Of a stretch of 64,000 nt of DNA, positions 8,908 to 18,305 are shown piece after piece. Under the pieces are notes generated by a model. That model did no database searches. It was not told where the DNA came from and saw only the letters and a list, made by a program, of their open reading frames with translations. Source of the DNA: Flavobacteriaceae bacterium (lineage in GTDB: Bacteria; Bacteroidota; Bacteroidia; Flavobacteriales; Flavobacteriaceae). The stretch lies in the NCBI GenBank assembly GCA_002746415.1, contig NVXD01000005.1, positions 62,001 through 126,000 of the forward strand, given 5' to 3'. The translations under genes were made by a program, and so were the position numbers. Position 1 is the first letter of the stretch. Each line of letters starts with the position of its first letter.

Positions 8908-8957
8908 AAAAAAAATCCTACTTATTTCAATTTAATTTGATAAAGCAGGATTTTTTT
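8908..8957 (-). terminator. terminator downstream of queA
   Basis: On the minus strand TCCTGCTT (8950-8943, read as AGGA/TCCT arms on the plus strand) pairs with AAGTAGGA (8923-8916) through one G-U pair, followed by a run of T. On the plus strand the same pair would be a mismatch, so the minus orientation, after queA, is favoured. Confidence 0.65.
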
Positions 8958-9012
8958 AATTTATATAGATTCCTTTTCCAACAACCATGGGAAAGAGGAA
9001 CACTAATTACTT

Positions 9013-10062
9013 TTATATAATCAACATGGCATCTCCGTAGGAATAGAACTTATATTGTTCCAAAATAGCCTCTTTATATGCCTTTTTCATTAAATCATGC
9101 CCCATAAAAGCAGAGACCATCATCATAAGTGTTGATTTTGGTAAGTGAAAATTCGTTACCATACAATTTGCAATACTAAATTCATGTGGAGGAAAAACAA
9201 ATTTATTTGTCCACCCATCAAACGTATTTAATGTGCCTGCGGAAGATACCGCACTTTCCAAAGCTCTCATCGCTGTGGTACCTACAGCACAGACCCTTTT
9301 CTTTCTTGTCTTGGCAGAATTAACAATATCCGTTGCTTTTTCATCAATAATCAATTCTTCGCTATCCATTTTATGTTTGGATAAATCCTCTACCTCAACT
9401 GGGTTAAATGTTCCCAAACCTACATGTAGGGTCACTTCAGCAAAATCGATTCCTTTAATTTCCAAACGCTTCAACAAATGTTTAGAAAAATGCAATCCTG
9501 CTGTTGGTGCCGCTACAGCTCCTTCATGTTTTGCATAAATAGTTTGGTAGCGCTCTTCATCTTCTGGCTCTACGCCCCTTTTAATATATTTAGGAAGTGG
9601 TGTTTCTCCTAATTCTCTTAACTTTCTTCTAAAATCTATATAAGAGCCATCATATAAAAAACGAAGTGTTCTTCCTCTTGATGTAGTATTATCTATAACT
9701 TCTGCTACCAGAGTATCATCATCTCCAAAATACAATTTGTTTCCAATTCGTATTTTACGGGCAGGATCTACCAAAACATCCCACAATCTTTGTTCTTCAT
9801 TCAGTTCTCTTAGTAAAAAAACCTCTATTCTAGCACCTGTTTTTTCTTTGTTCCCAAATAATCTTGCAGGAAACACTTTTGTATTATTAAGCACCATGAC
9901 ATCTCCTTCATCAAAATAAGTGATAAGGTCTTTAAACATCTTATGCTGTATTTTTCCTGTTTCCCTGTTCACGACCATTAACCTAGATTCATCTCTATGT
10001 TCTGCTGGGTATTCGGCCAATAAGTTATCCGGAAGTTCAAAACCAAAATGTGATAATTTCAT
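9013..10062 (-). CDS. queA: S-adenosylmethionine:tRNA ribosyltransferase-isomerase
   Basis: QueA transfers the ribosyl part of SAM to preQ1 in tRNA to form epoxyqueuosine. Family motifs are evident: the N-terminal [20 protein letters not shown] segment, [14 protein letters not shown] near residue 57, and [10 protein letters not shown] near 185 with TLHVGLGTF. The length of 349 residues is normal. The ATG at 10062 fits the conserved [11 protein letters not shown] start. It has its own promoter match about 130 bp upstream and a terminator after it, so it may be a single-gene transcript. Queuosine synthesis genes are not otherwise in the window. Confidence 0.97.
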   Translation of the reverse strand: MKLSHFGFELPDNLLAEYPAEHRDESRLMVVNRETGKIQHKMFKDLITYFDEGDVMVLNNTKVFPARLFGNKEKTGARIEVFLLRELNEEQRLWDVLVDPARKIRIGNKLYFGDDDTLVAEVIDNTTSRGRTLRFLYDGSYIDFRRKLRELGETPLPKYIKRGVEPEDEERYQTIYAKHEGAVAAPTAGLHFSKHLLKRLEIKGIDFAEVTLHVGLGTFNPVEVEDLSKHKMDSEELIIDEKATDIVNSAKTRKKRVCAVGTTAMRALESAVSSAGTLNTFDGWTNKFVFPPHEFSIANCMVTNFHLPKSTLMMMVSAFMGHDLMKKAYKEAILEQYKFYSYGDAMLII

Positions 10063-10192
10063 ATGCTATTTTATTATTTTCCCTTTATTATATAATTTTC
10101 ATCATAAAAAAAATTCATTCACCTGACAGTTAATGATATAATTACAATTTTCGATTTATAACATGGGTTTTTAATTAAAGTTTTTGCGGCAG

Positions 10193-10224
10193 CAAATATA
10201 CAATCCCAACAGGGGGGTTGTCAA
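10193..10224 (-). promoter_or_regulatory. Bacteroidota-type promoter for queA
   Basis: On the minus strand a -33 TTG (10224-10222) is followed after 21 bases by TATATTTG (10200-10193), a perfect match to the Bacteroidota -7 box TAnnTTTG. Both sequence and spacing fit the known consensus. Transcription would start near 10186 and leave a leader of about 125 bases before queA. Confidence 0.6.
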
Positions 10225-10247
10225 GTAAAATAGTGATTAATTGACAA

Positions 10248-11477
10248 TTATAGTTTTTCAATACTAATTTGAACCTTTTTCATATCGTTCCAAAAATCTG
10301 GGTACGATTTAGAAACCACCCCAGCATCATTGATTATTATTGATGTTTTTAAAGCTAAAGGAGCAAAAGCCATGGCCATTCTGTGGTCGTTATAGGTAGC
10401 TATTGCAATATCTTCCTTAATTACGGCGGAAGGTTGCAAAGTCAATGTTTTATCTGTGACAGTAATAGAAGCGCCTAATTTTGAAAGTTCTGTATCCAAC
10501 GCTTCTAACCGATCCGTTTCTTTGATTTTTAATGTATGTAGCCCTGTAAGGTGACATCCAACACCCAAACCAAAACATGTTACAGCAATGGTTTGCGCTA
10601 TATCTGGTGCATTTGCTAAATCAAACTCTATGTCATTAGCAGCTGCATTCGAATTTCTTTTTAACACTATTTTATTTTCCAAAAACTGAGTTTCCACCCC
10701 AAAGGTCAAGTATAATTCAGAAAGCACACTATCTCCTTGCAAACTATTCTTTTTATAGGCAGACAATGTAACCTCTGTACCTGCTTCACAAAGTGCTACA
10801 ATGCTATAAAAATAGGAAGCAGCACTCCAATCAGATTCTACGACCAATTCATTGTCTACTACCGATGTTTTTGGTGAAACCTTTATTGTATTTCCTATAA
10901 ATGAACTTTGCACACCAATTTGCTCCAACAGCCCCAAGGTCATTTTAATGTATGGCACTGAAGTAATCTTGCCAATTAGTTCTAGTTCTAATCCATTTTC
11001 TAAGTTTGGAGCAATCAATAATAAGGCAGAAATATATTGACTACTTATGTTGGCCGGCAAACTTGTTTTGGATGCTGTTAATTGCCTTCCTTTTATATGT
11101 ATTGGTGGATAACCCTCATTTTTTACATAACTAATATCCGCTCCTAAACTCTGAAGCGCCTCTACCAACACTTTTATCGGACGTTCAGTCATTCTTTTAG
11201 AACCTGTTAAAATCACCTCTTTTCCTTCTTGCGAAGCAAAATAGGCGGTAAGAAAACGCATGGCCGTACCTGCATGATGTATATCAACCTCTCCTTCCTT
11301 TATTGATAGGCCCTTTTGCATGACATCTGCATCATCAGAATTAGAAAGATTGCTTATTTCAATATTGGGAAATAATGCCTGCAACAGCAAAAGTCTATTG
11401 GACTCGCTCTTAGAGCCTGTTATTTGAATATTGGATTGTATCAGATTTTTTGATAGGGTAGCTAAACGTAATTTCAA
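10248..11477 (-). CDS. aroA: 3-phosphoshikimate 1-carboxyvinyltransferase (EPSP synthase)
   Basis: This cytoplasmic shikimate-pathway enzyme joins shikimate-3-phosphate and PEP. Motifs seen: GSKSESNR near residue 22, HHAGTAMRFLTAYF near 66-79 (the family has NxGTxxR), the KES/ETDR-like KIKETDRLEAL near 317, and NDHRMAMA near 363. At 409 residues it is slightly shorter than the 427 of the E. coli enzyme. The start is TTG at 11477 (MKLRLATLSKN). It ends a probable long minus-strand operon beginning at rsgA. It feeds chorismate to the aromatic operon at 45.3-49.3 kb. Confidence 0.95.
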   Translation of the reverse strand: MKLRLATLSKNLIQSNIQITGSKSESNRLLLLQALFPNIEISNLSNSDDADVMQKGLSIKEGEVDIHHAGTAMRFLTAYFASQEGKEVILTGSKRMTERPIKVLVEALQSLGADISYVKNEGYPPIHIKGRQLTASKTSLPANISSQYISALLLIAPNLENGLELELIGKITSVPYIKMTLGLLEQIGVQSSFIGNTIKVSPKTSVVDNELVVESDWSAASYFYSIVALCEAGTEVTLSAYKKNSLQGDSVLSELYLTFGVETQFLENKIVLKRNSNAAANDIEFDLANAPDIAQTIAVTCFGLGVGCHLTGLHTLKIKETDRLEALDTELSKLGASITVTDKTLTLQPSAVIKEDIAIATYNDHRMAMAFAPLALKTSIIINDAGVVSKSYPDFWNDMKKVQISIEKL

Positions 11478-11511
11478 AATTTAAGTGGTTTTATGCATTA
11501 AAAATGAAGCA

Positions 11512-11519
11512 CAAATATA
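11512..11519 (-). promoter_or_regulatory. possible -7 box upstream of aroA
   Basis: TATATTTG on the minus strand is a perfect TAnnTTTG match about 35 bases upstream of the aroA start. No TTG is seen at the right distance upstream, so this is only half a promoter and may be chance. Confidence 0.3.
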
Positions 11520-11525
11520 CCACTA

Positions 11526-11852
11526 CTATTTAAGTTTTTTATTGTTTTGATGCCTATCATGATCACGCTTGGTCTTCAAAACCAATTTCTTATCAAAAGC
11601 ATCTTGTAAGTCTACTCCGGTTTGATTGGCCAAACATAGAACTACAAAAAGGACATCTGCCAATTCTTCCCCCAAATCTTTGTTTTTATCTGACTCTTTT
11701 TCACTTTGTTCTCCATAACGTCTAGCAATGATTCTAGCCACTTCACCAACCTCCTCTGTTAATTGAGCCATATTGGTCAACTCATTAAAATAACGAACTC
11801 CATGGTTTTTAATCCATTCATCTACAACTTCTTGTGCGTTTTTTATGTTCAT
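11526..11852 (-). CDS. MazG-type nucleotide pyrophosphohydrolase
   Basis: A 108-residue all-helical protein. It has the MazG-like motif EExxE...ExxD, seen as LTEEVGEVARIIARRYGE (about 29-46) and DLGEELADVLFVVLCLANQT (about 60-79), where the acidic residues bind Mg2+. Proteins of this type hydrolyse (deoxy)nucleoside triphosphates to monophosphates and clean the nucleotide pool; the exact substrate is unknown here. It lies 3 bp from the DUF3857 gene upstream and 48 bp from aroA downstream in the same direction, so it is very probably part of that operon. Confidence 0.88.
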   Translation of the reverse strand: MNIKNAQEVVDEWIKNHGVRYFNELTNMAQLTEEVGEVARIIARRYGEQSEKESDKNKDLGEELADVLFVVLCLANQTGVDLQDAFDKKLVLKTKRDHDRHQNNKKLK

Positions 11853-11855
11853 GTA

Positions 11856-13859
11856 CTATATTTTTGACAACACTATTTTTTCTGATTCTTTCTCCACCAT
11901 ATATGCATAATATTCTTTTAAAGCATCATAATAATTAGCCGCAATTAAAACTGTTTTAATTTCTGAAGAAGCCAAAAGCTGTATTTGATTTCCTCTTAGC
12001 ATAATATTATACCTAAATATCCCCAATCCATCTGGTAATTGAATTGCACTTTTTTCTGGCATTGACTCTACCTTATACCCATCTGGAATGGTAATATTCA
12101 CTGCAAATCTTCTTAATTTTGGAAAGGTGAAATCTATAGGATATTCTCTATTTTCCAATTTAAATGGGTTCTCTTCAGTGGCAAAAAATAACATCGGAGA
12201 AAAATACATTTTATCCCCTATCAATTCTACCCGGTCTTCTATAAAAAATTCACAGGTTTCAACTACAGGTTTGGATAGTATTTCATAATCTTGAACTTCG
12301 TGTTCTGAAATTTCCAATCCAGAAAAATTATTCTCTACATTTTCTATATATTCATCTTCCTTAGATGGATCATACCCTTTTCTATATGAAAAAGCATAAT
12401 GATTTGTATACTGTGTTTTGAATTTTCCAGTAAAAGATGCATCTTCATTTAAAGTTGCTGAAACAACTACCATCTTTTTAGAGATGGTTTTTGGAACTAA
12501 TTGAATTTGAGATGAACTGCCTTCTTTTCTTATCAACCTCCCCTTCCAGTTTAATGCTCGCTCCGGCAATATGTTCACTGTGGCATCTTTATCTGTAGCA
12601 TCCAACAATAATACATCATTTTGTATTTCAATTGCAGATATCACATAATTAAACCCATCCCTAGTAGGGAACAATGGGATTCCATGTGACCTCGTACTTA
12701 CTAAAACTGGATTTGCGTTTAATCCAGCATAACGCAACATAGCTGTGAGCATTAGATTTATTTCAGCCACATTCCCCGTAGCTTCTTTAAAGGCTTTCCT
12801 AACCCCTTCATTACAACCAACACCATAATCTTTATCCCAAGTCATTTTTGACTTTACATAGTCATAAATCAATGCTGCTTTTTCATCATTACTGGAAGCT
12901 CCTGCTATTAACTGATCTATTTCTTTTTCAAAATAATTTGTTTTTTTCAACTCCTCACCAAAAGAACTATACTTATAAATTGATTTCGCCACATCCTCCC
13001 AGCTTTGCGCATAGTTTTTATAGGCCGAATTAGGAAATTGTGTAGAGGCCAACTCAAATTTTATGGCTGCCCTATAATTATCCATATTATTGGAATATAC
13101 TTCCTCTTTCATGGAAGGAAGATTACTTACTGTGACCTTGTATACAATTTCTTTAAAATCTAAGGTTCCTGTTCTCCGTTGCGTTATAGCTTCACCTGCT
13201 TTCAATTCAGACCTGTACTGTATATCGATTTTTCTATTGTCATTAGTTTGTTTCAATTGAATAGGATGATACCCTTTTGTATATTTTCTAAATACAAAAT
13301 ACTCTGGAATATTGAGTTTCATTTCCACTTTATCTACGGGAATATCATATTGAAAAACATAATCTTTCATATACCAATACAACTGAGACACTACCTTGTA
13401 CTGTATATCTAATACACTGCCTTCTTTTGCTTCTGGCATTGTAATAGACACCTTGTTTCGATACTTACTGACTTTTTCCTTAAAAACCCCTCCCTTAGCC
13501 AATTTTTCTTTCACCAATTTACCATTTACCATATTAAAAGTAAACCCTTTAATGCCGATTACTGTTTCTTCATCTGAACCACTAACAATAAGGGGGATTT
13601 GCATGGTGGCCCAATCCAAACCTTCTTTGTTATAGATTTTTATACGGTAATGTACATTCTTAACAACTGTCCAGCCCTGATTGACACTATAATCATAAAG
13701 CACTCTGACTTTTTTATAAAGAATAGCAGCTGCAGCATCGTTTTCTAAATGGTGCTCTTTTACCTCAACTTCTTCTTCTGATACTTTACCAAACTTAATT
13801 TCTTGGGCAATGAGCGTATTTACACCCAGGCAAATAAGAACTATGAATATGTTTTTCAT
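11856..13859 (-). CDS. DUF3857 / transglutaminase-like exported protein, catalytic residues lost
   Basis: A 667-residue protein with a signal peptide (MKNIFIVLICLGVNTLIAQ), an N-terminal DUF3857 beta-sandwich (about 45-230), a transglutaminase-like core (about 275-420) and a C-terminal beta domain. The core aligns with that of its upstream neighbour, but the nucleophile segment reads TGNVAEINLML where the neighbour has YGDCKGLTNYT (Cys to Val), and the His position reads FNYVIS versus GNHAIL (His to Tyr). It is therefore probably non-catalytic, maybe a binding partner. It starts 2 bp after the neighbour's stop, so the two are co-transcribed and likely act together in the envelope. Confidence 0.85.
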   Translation of the reverse strand: MKNIFIVLICLGVNTLIAQEIKFGKVSEEEVEVKEHHLENDAAAAILYKKVRVLYDYSVNQGWTVVKNVHYRIKIYNKEGLDWATMQIPLIVSGSDEETVIGIKGFTFNMVNGKLVKEKLAKGGVFKEKVSKYRNKVSITMPEAKEGSVLDIQYKVVSQLYWYMKDYVFQYDIPVDKVEMKLNIPEYFVFRKYTKGYHPIQLKQTNDNRKIDIQYRSELKAGEAITQRRTGTLDFKEIVYKVTVSNLPSMKEEVYSNNMDNYRAAIKFELASTQFPNSAYKNYAQSWEDVAKSIYKYSSFGEELKKTNYFEKEIDQLIAGASSNDEKAALIYDYVKSKMTWDKDYGVGCNEGVRKAFKEATGNVAEINLMLTAMLRYAGLNANPVLVSTRSHGIPLFPTRDGFNYVISAIEIQNDVLLLDATDKDATVNILPERALNWKGRLIRKEGSSSQIQLVPKTISKKMVVVSATLNEDASFTGKFKTQYTNHYAFSYRKGYDPSKEDEYIENVENNFSGLEISEHEVQDYEILSKPVVETCEFFIEDRVELIGDKMYFSPMLFFATEENPFKLENREYPIDFTFPKLRRFAVNITIPDGYKVESMPEKSAIQLPDGLGIFRYNIMLRGNQIQLLASSEIKTVLIAANYYDALKEYYAYMVEKESEKIVLSKI

Positions 13860-13861
13860 AT

Positions 13862-15763
13862 TTAAATGTTAGTTAAAATAATTTTATTTTTGTCATAACG
13901 AGCGGCACTTCTCATAAAGTTTCTAAATGCTTTATACTCCTCCTTATCATACCTACCCTCTTTAAGCAGCCACTTTCTTTTATAGATTAACAAGCTTTCA
14001 CTTTCCTGTTCTATAGTAACAGCATACACCCCAAACTTGCTATTAATTTTTATAGCTTCTGGCAAGGATTTTACTCTAAAACCGTCTGGAAGATGAATTT
14101 TAAATTCATCTTCATCCAAAAACCCTCTTTCAATTACTACATCTTGGGTACGAGTTCTATATCTATCCGGCACATGCTCATTTCTATTAAAGGCGTTTGG
14201 AGCAAAAAGTATTTCACCATCATTAAGAGTTGCATAATTAGTTGCCGACAATGACACATTTTCCTTGAATGTAATATCATCTTTGTCATTTTCAAAAACA
14301 ATATTGTCCAGCTTTATATTATTTATATAATTCCAATATTCTTTATAATGTAATTCCTTTTCTTTTTCTGTTTTAACTGGAAGCCTATATTTTCTATTAT
14401 ATTGAGAACCCTTGGAACTAATGTTAAGGTTTCCGCTTATTCCTCCATTTGCTTTTAAAAAATATTCCGCACTTGTAAATTGATAATTTTCATTTTCAGA
14501 ATATTTCAATGTTTTAACAAGTTCTCCCCCATCCGGTTTTACTTTAAGCACAAATCTATTATCAGTGAATTCACTTATAAAATTAGCTGGTGTCATTTGA
14601 CTGGTACACTCTAGCCAAGTATCGACTCCATCAATGGGAATATTAAGAATGGCATGATTGCCCTGCAATGAAGGGAAATCAAAATCGATGTTTTTAATAC
14701 TTCTACCTGCAAAAACTACAGTATAAAAAGATTCTATCCCAACAACTTTTAACAGTGCCATGGTGTAATTGGTAAGACCTTTACAGTCGCCATATTTAAC
14801 CTCATCGACCTCTGCTGCGCTTATAGGCATCCAACCACCTATCCCCAATTGTACGCTAATATATCGTGTGTTATTTTGAACATACTCGTAAACTGCTTTT
14901 ACTTTCTCTTTTGGGTCCTCAATATCATTTACTAAGTTCTTTACTTTGGATGTTGTAACGGCATCAACAACACCCCTTCCTTGAATTAATTCGTCATAAA
15001 TCCATTTCCCGTACTCTTTCCATGTTTTTGCGGTGCCATTTACTCCTTCTAAATGAAAATGGTCCAAGGCTACTTTTACTCTTGGAGCCACATCTGAAAA
15101 TGCTGGGGAATAATCTTCATCCTTATATGCTTTTAAATTCTGCCCTTTATAACTTATCTTATTAGCAGTTATTTCAATATTAATAACATGCTCATTAAAA
15201 TTTAGTTCTTTATGCCTAAAAGAAGCATTGTTATTAAATTGTATGCTATATTCACTCTGCTCTGTACTCACATTGTAACCATCTAAAAAATACCAAGAAG
15301 GTAAAAAAGCTGTATTGACCGATGTATATTCTTTTGTAAACACCACCGTATATGGGTAAGATATTGGTGTATAATCCAAATAAAGAACCCTAGCATCAGA
15401 ATATAAGGTGCCGCTAGAAACTGCACTTACATCAATAAAATCCTTCTTTTTTATTTTCTTTATTTCCTGACCAAATTGATTGTAAACAACTGCTTCAATT
15501 TTATTGATTTTTCTATTTTTATTATAACCGGCATATGCTTGGACATACCTATTTCCTTTTTTATTAAGCACAGTGATAATTCTTGTGGATTTCACTTTCA
15601 TCAAATCCCTAGCGGCTACCATGACTTCCATTTTATCCAGTCTTACCACAGCATTGGCATTGGCCGTTAATTCTTTGGAAATTGATTCTGAAGAATAATT
15701 GGTCTCTTGAGATATGGAAAGATTAACAAACAGAAAAAGCTGAAAACAAAAAAATAATCGCAT
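13862..15763 (-). CDS. DUF3857 / transglutaminase-like exported protein, catalytic triad intact
   Basis: A 633-residue protein with a signal peptide (MRLFFCFQLFLFVNLSISQ), DUF3857 (about 45-215) and a transglutaminase-like core (about 255-400). The core holds the expected Cys in YGDCKGLTNYTMALL (near 325), His in GNHAILNIP and a following acidic residue. A beta-rich C-terminal domain follows. In this family the core is thought to be a cysteine protease or amidase acting on envelope peptides; the substrate is unknown. It is tandem with a paralogue that lost the catalytic residues. It lies 76 bp after dtd, in the same probable operon. Confidence 0.87.
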   Translation of the reverse strand: MRLFFCFQLFLFVNLSISQETNYSSESISKELTANANAVVRLDKMEVMVAARDLMKVKSTRIITVLNKKGNRYVQAYAGYNKNRKINKIEAVVYNQFGQEIKKIKKKDFIDVSAVSSGTLYSDARVLYLDYTPISYPYTVVFTKEYTSVNTAFLPSWYFLDGYNVSTEQSEYSIQFNNNASFRHKELNFNEHVINIEITANKISYKGQNLKAYKDEDYSPAFSDVAPRVKVALDHFHLEGVNGTAKTWKEYGKWIYDELIQGRGVVDAVTTSKVKNLVNDIEDPKEKVKAVYEYVQNNTRYISVQLGIGGWMPISAAEVDEVKYGDCKGLTNYTMALLKVVGIESFYTVVFAGRSIKNIDFDFPSLQGNHAILNIPIDGVDTWLECTSQMTPANFISEFTDNRFVLKVKPDGGELVKTLKYSENENYQFTSAEYFLKANGGISGNLNISSKGSQYNRKYRLPVKTEKEKELHYKEYWNYINNIKLDNIVFENDKDDITFKENVSLSATNYATLNDGEILFAPNAFNRNEHVPDRYRTRTQDVVIERGFLDEDEFKIHLPDGFRVKSLPEAIKINSKFGVYAVTIEQESESLLIYKRKWLLKEGRYDKEEYKAFRNFMRSAARYDKNKIILTNI

Positions 15764-15839
15764 GAAGTATGTTGATTTTGAACTATTTAAACGGTAAAAG
15801 CGTAATTTTCTTACAATTTAAATATTTTTTTTACAAAAC

Positions 15840-16292
15840 CTATTCTTTGTTCTTACTATCGATTACAATAGTGACTGGACCATCATTCAACAATGCTACT
15901 TTCATGTCTGTCCCAAAAACACCTGTGCCTACTTTTTTACCTAAATCAGCCTCTATTTGTTGAATAAATTTTTCATATAATGGTATTGCAATCTCGGGTT
16001 TAGATGCTTTTATATAGGAGGGCCTGTTTCCTTTTTTAGTCAATGCCTGCAGGGTAAACTGACTCACAACAATTGCATCCCCATCAACATCTAACAACGA
16101 GTTGTTCATTACTCCATCGTCATCATTGAAAATTCTAAGATTAACTATTTTCTTTGACAGCCATACCACATCCTCCCGACCATCAGCATTTTCAATCCCC
16201 AATAAAATCAACAGTCCCTTTTCAATTTTAGAAATTTCTTCACCTTCTACGGCAACGCTAGCCCTTGACACTCGCTGTATTACTGCTTTCAT
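15840..16292 (-). CDS. dtd: D-aminoacyl-tRNA deacylase
   Basis: DTD removes D-amino acids (and glycine) wrongly attached to tRNA. Both family signatures are present: SQFTLQA near residues 78-84 and the GPVT motif in LNDGPVTIVID near 136-146 (the usual cross-subunit Gly-cisPro). The length of 150 residues is standard. The ATG at 16292 touches the stop codon of rsgA upstream, so the two are translationally adjacent. It is a cytoplasmic translation quality factor. Confidence 0.96.
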   Translation of the reverse strand: MKAVIQRVSRASVAVEGEEISKIEKGLLILLGIENADGREDVVWLSKKIVNLRIFNDDDGVMNNSLLDVDGDAIVVSQFTLQALTKKGNRPSYIKASKPEIAIPLYEKFIQQIEADLGKKVGTGVFGTDMKVALLNDGPVTIVIDSKNKE

Positions 16293-17243
16293 TTATTTCT
16301 CCCCATAAATGTCCGTCCTATAGTTGTCATCCTCACCTTTTACCATTTGCACATAACTTTTATATCTACTCCAGGCAACTTCATCGGTTTCCAATGCCTC
16401 TTTCACCGCACATTTAGGCTCATCCAAATGCAAACAATTATTAAACTTGCAATTCCCCTTAAGCTTAAAGAATTCTGGGAAATAACCTCCAATCTCATCT
16501 TTTTCCATATCCACAATACCAAACCCTTTAATTCCAGGAGTGTCTATTATTTGTGCCCCTATTTCTAAATCATGCATTTCGGCAAAAGTGGTGGTATGCT
16601 GCCCTTGAAGATGTTGTTGAGATATTTCTTTAGTTTTTATATCCAACTTACTCTCAATACTATTGACCAATGTTGATTTACCGGCACCAGAATGACCAGA
16701 AAACATACTTGTTTTACCCAACATCAACTCTTTGACCTTATCAATATTTTTACCTGTTTTTGCAGATATTCCAAGGCATGTATACCCTATTTCTCTATAC
16801 AATGACGCCAAGTATTTTATTTCTGCCAATTCATCCTTATTATAGGTATCCACTTTATTAAAAAGTAGTATCGCAGGAATATCATAGGCTTCTGCAGTAA
16901 CCAAAAAACGATCTATAAAATTAGTATAGGTTGTAGGGTTGTTTAGTGTCACCAACAGAAAGGCTTGGTCTAAATTTGCTGCAATAATATGGGTCTGTTT
17001 GGATAGGTTTACAGATTTTCTAATGATATAATTTTTGCGGTCAACAATCTCATTGATTATGCCTACAGTATCATCCCCGATTTTTTCAATTTCAAAAAAA
17101 ACATAATCACCAACTGCAATTGGATTGGTGCTTTTTATTCCCTTTATTCTGAATTTCCCTTTTATTCTACATTCATAAAAACTACCATCCTCCGCTTTCA
17201 CGGTATACCAACTTCCAGTAGATTTATAAACAGTTCCTTTCAT
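16293..17243 (-). CDS. rsgA: ribosome small-subunit-dependent GTPase A
   Basis: RsgA is a circularly permuted GTPase for late 30S maturation. The order is an N-terminal OB fold (about 1-75), then the G4 motif NKVD (near 126) before the P-loop GHSGAGKST (near 182), G3 DTPG (near 228), and a C-terminal zinc-binding CKFNNCLHLDEPKC (near 261-274). At 316 residues it has normal length. It is the first gene of a minus-strand series rsgA, dtd, two DUF3857 genes, mazG-like and aroA. The 200 bp upstream carry no recognisable feature. Confidence 0.97.
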   Translation of the reverse strand: MKGTVYKSTGSWYTVKAEDGSFYECRIKGKFRIKGIKSTNPIAVGDYVFFEIEKIGDDTVGIINEIVDRKNYIIRKSVNLSKQTHIIAANLDQAFLLVTLNNPTTYTNFIDRFLVTAEAYDIPAILLFNKVDTYNKDELAEIKYLASLYREIGYTCLGISAKTGKNIDKVKELMLGKTSMFSGHSGAGKSTLVNSIESKLDIKTKEISQQHLQGQHTTTFAEMHDLEIGAQIIDTPGIKGFGIVDMEKDEIGGYFPEFFKLKGNCKFNNCLHLDEPKCAVKEALETDEVAWSRYKSYVQMVKGEDDNYRTDIYGEK

Positions 17244-17443
17244 TAATTGGACTTATTATTTCATACAAAGAAACAACAATACTTTTATACTTTCTCCTTA
17301 AACCATTCACTAATAGAGCAACAATTAATCCCTTGAAAATTATAAAAAAACAAGAAATCAATCCCAAAACAGTAGTTTCCATTCAATAGAAAGCCAATAG
17401 AACGACAATACAGTTTGAAAACAATTGCCTTCTTAATTCTTTT

Positions 17444-18262
17444 TTACAAGTTTTTCAAACGAATGTTTCGGTATTCAACTTTCATGGGTGGACCTACATG
17501 TACTTGGACTCCAAGCAAACCCGAAGATTTGCTATTCAAAGTATCCATGTCCGTTACATCACTCATTAAAATACCATTAATATAATGCTGCAGTCTGTTT
17601 CCTCTTATAATGAGATGGGCTTCGTTCCAAGCCTCACTTTTTATTTTTGTTATTAAGACGTCTGAATCCCCAAGAGAAGAAACTACTTGCCTACTCTGCC
17701 AGCAGTTCTTCTTTACATTTGCCCTTAACGACCCTGGCTCATTTGGGTTATCTTGTGAAGTAATAATTACTTCCTCTCCGCGATAGGCCAATGTAGTTCG
17801 CTTTCTTTCTTCATAATTCTGCCCAGTGTATTTGTTTTTCCCATCAATGTCTGCCTGGTAGCCTCGCAAGGCATAGGGAATAGTATCTATTTGTTCACTT
17901 CGATAATTAATACCACTATTGCCCGATTCGGCAATCTTAAATTCCAACTTTAGTTCAAAATCTTCTGGTTGGCCACCTTGCCATATAATAAAAGTATTGC
18001 GCTCAAGCAGTGTTTCTGGAGTAACTTCTCCAACCAAATTTCCATTTTCTACATTCCAATAAGTGGGGTCTCCTTTCCAATTATTCAGGGTTTTTCCATC
18101 AAAAATAGAAGCAAATCCATCGCCTTCAGTTGAAATATCAGCTTCTTCTTCAATTGAATTTTGTGTCTTTTTTTCCTTACATGATTGAAAATTGAAACCT
18201 ACCAATAGCATCATTAATATGTGCCAGAAAATACGGCGGCTTTTAGTGTTTTTATTCTTCAT
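17444..18262 (-). CDS. DUF1080 (3-keto-disaccharide hydrolase-like) lipoprotein
   Basis: A 272-residue lipoprotein with a signal ending in NFQSC (lipobox Cys near 27) and one DUF1080 domain (about 45-270). Typical segments are FASIFDGKTLNNWKGDPTYW and the DFELKLEFKIAESGNSGINYR core, then KSSGLLGVQVHVGPPMKVEYRN. Members of this family include 3-keto-glucoside hydrolases that cleave sugars previously oxidised at C3 by Gfo/Idh/MocA enzymes, of which two occur nearby. The substrate is not determined. It is last in a minus-strand group whose upstream member (43 bp away) is a cytochrome-linked beta-propeller protein, suggesting a shared role in periplasmic sugar oxidation. Confidence 0.88.
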   Translation of the reverse strand: MKNKNTKSRRIFWHILMMLLVGFNFQSCKEKKTQNSIEEEADISTEGDGFASIFDGKTLNNWKGDPTYWNVENGNLVGEVTPETLLERNTFIIWQGGQPEDFELKLEFKIAESGNSGINYRSEQIDTIPYALRGYQADIDGKNKYTGQNYEERKRTTLAYRGEEVIITSQDNPNEPGSLRANVKKNCWQSRQVVSSLGDSDVLITKIKSEAWNEAHLIIRGNRLQHYINGILMSDVTDMDTLNSKSSGLLGVQVHVGPPMKVEYRNIRLKNL

Positions 18263-18305
18263 CTGTTTTGTTATAATTTTTTTTAAATATTCAACTTATC
18301 CATTG

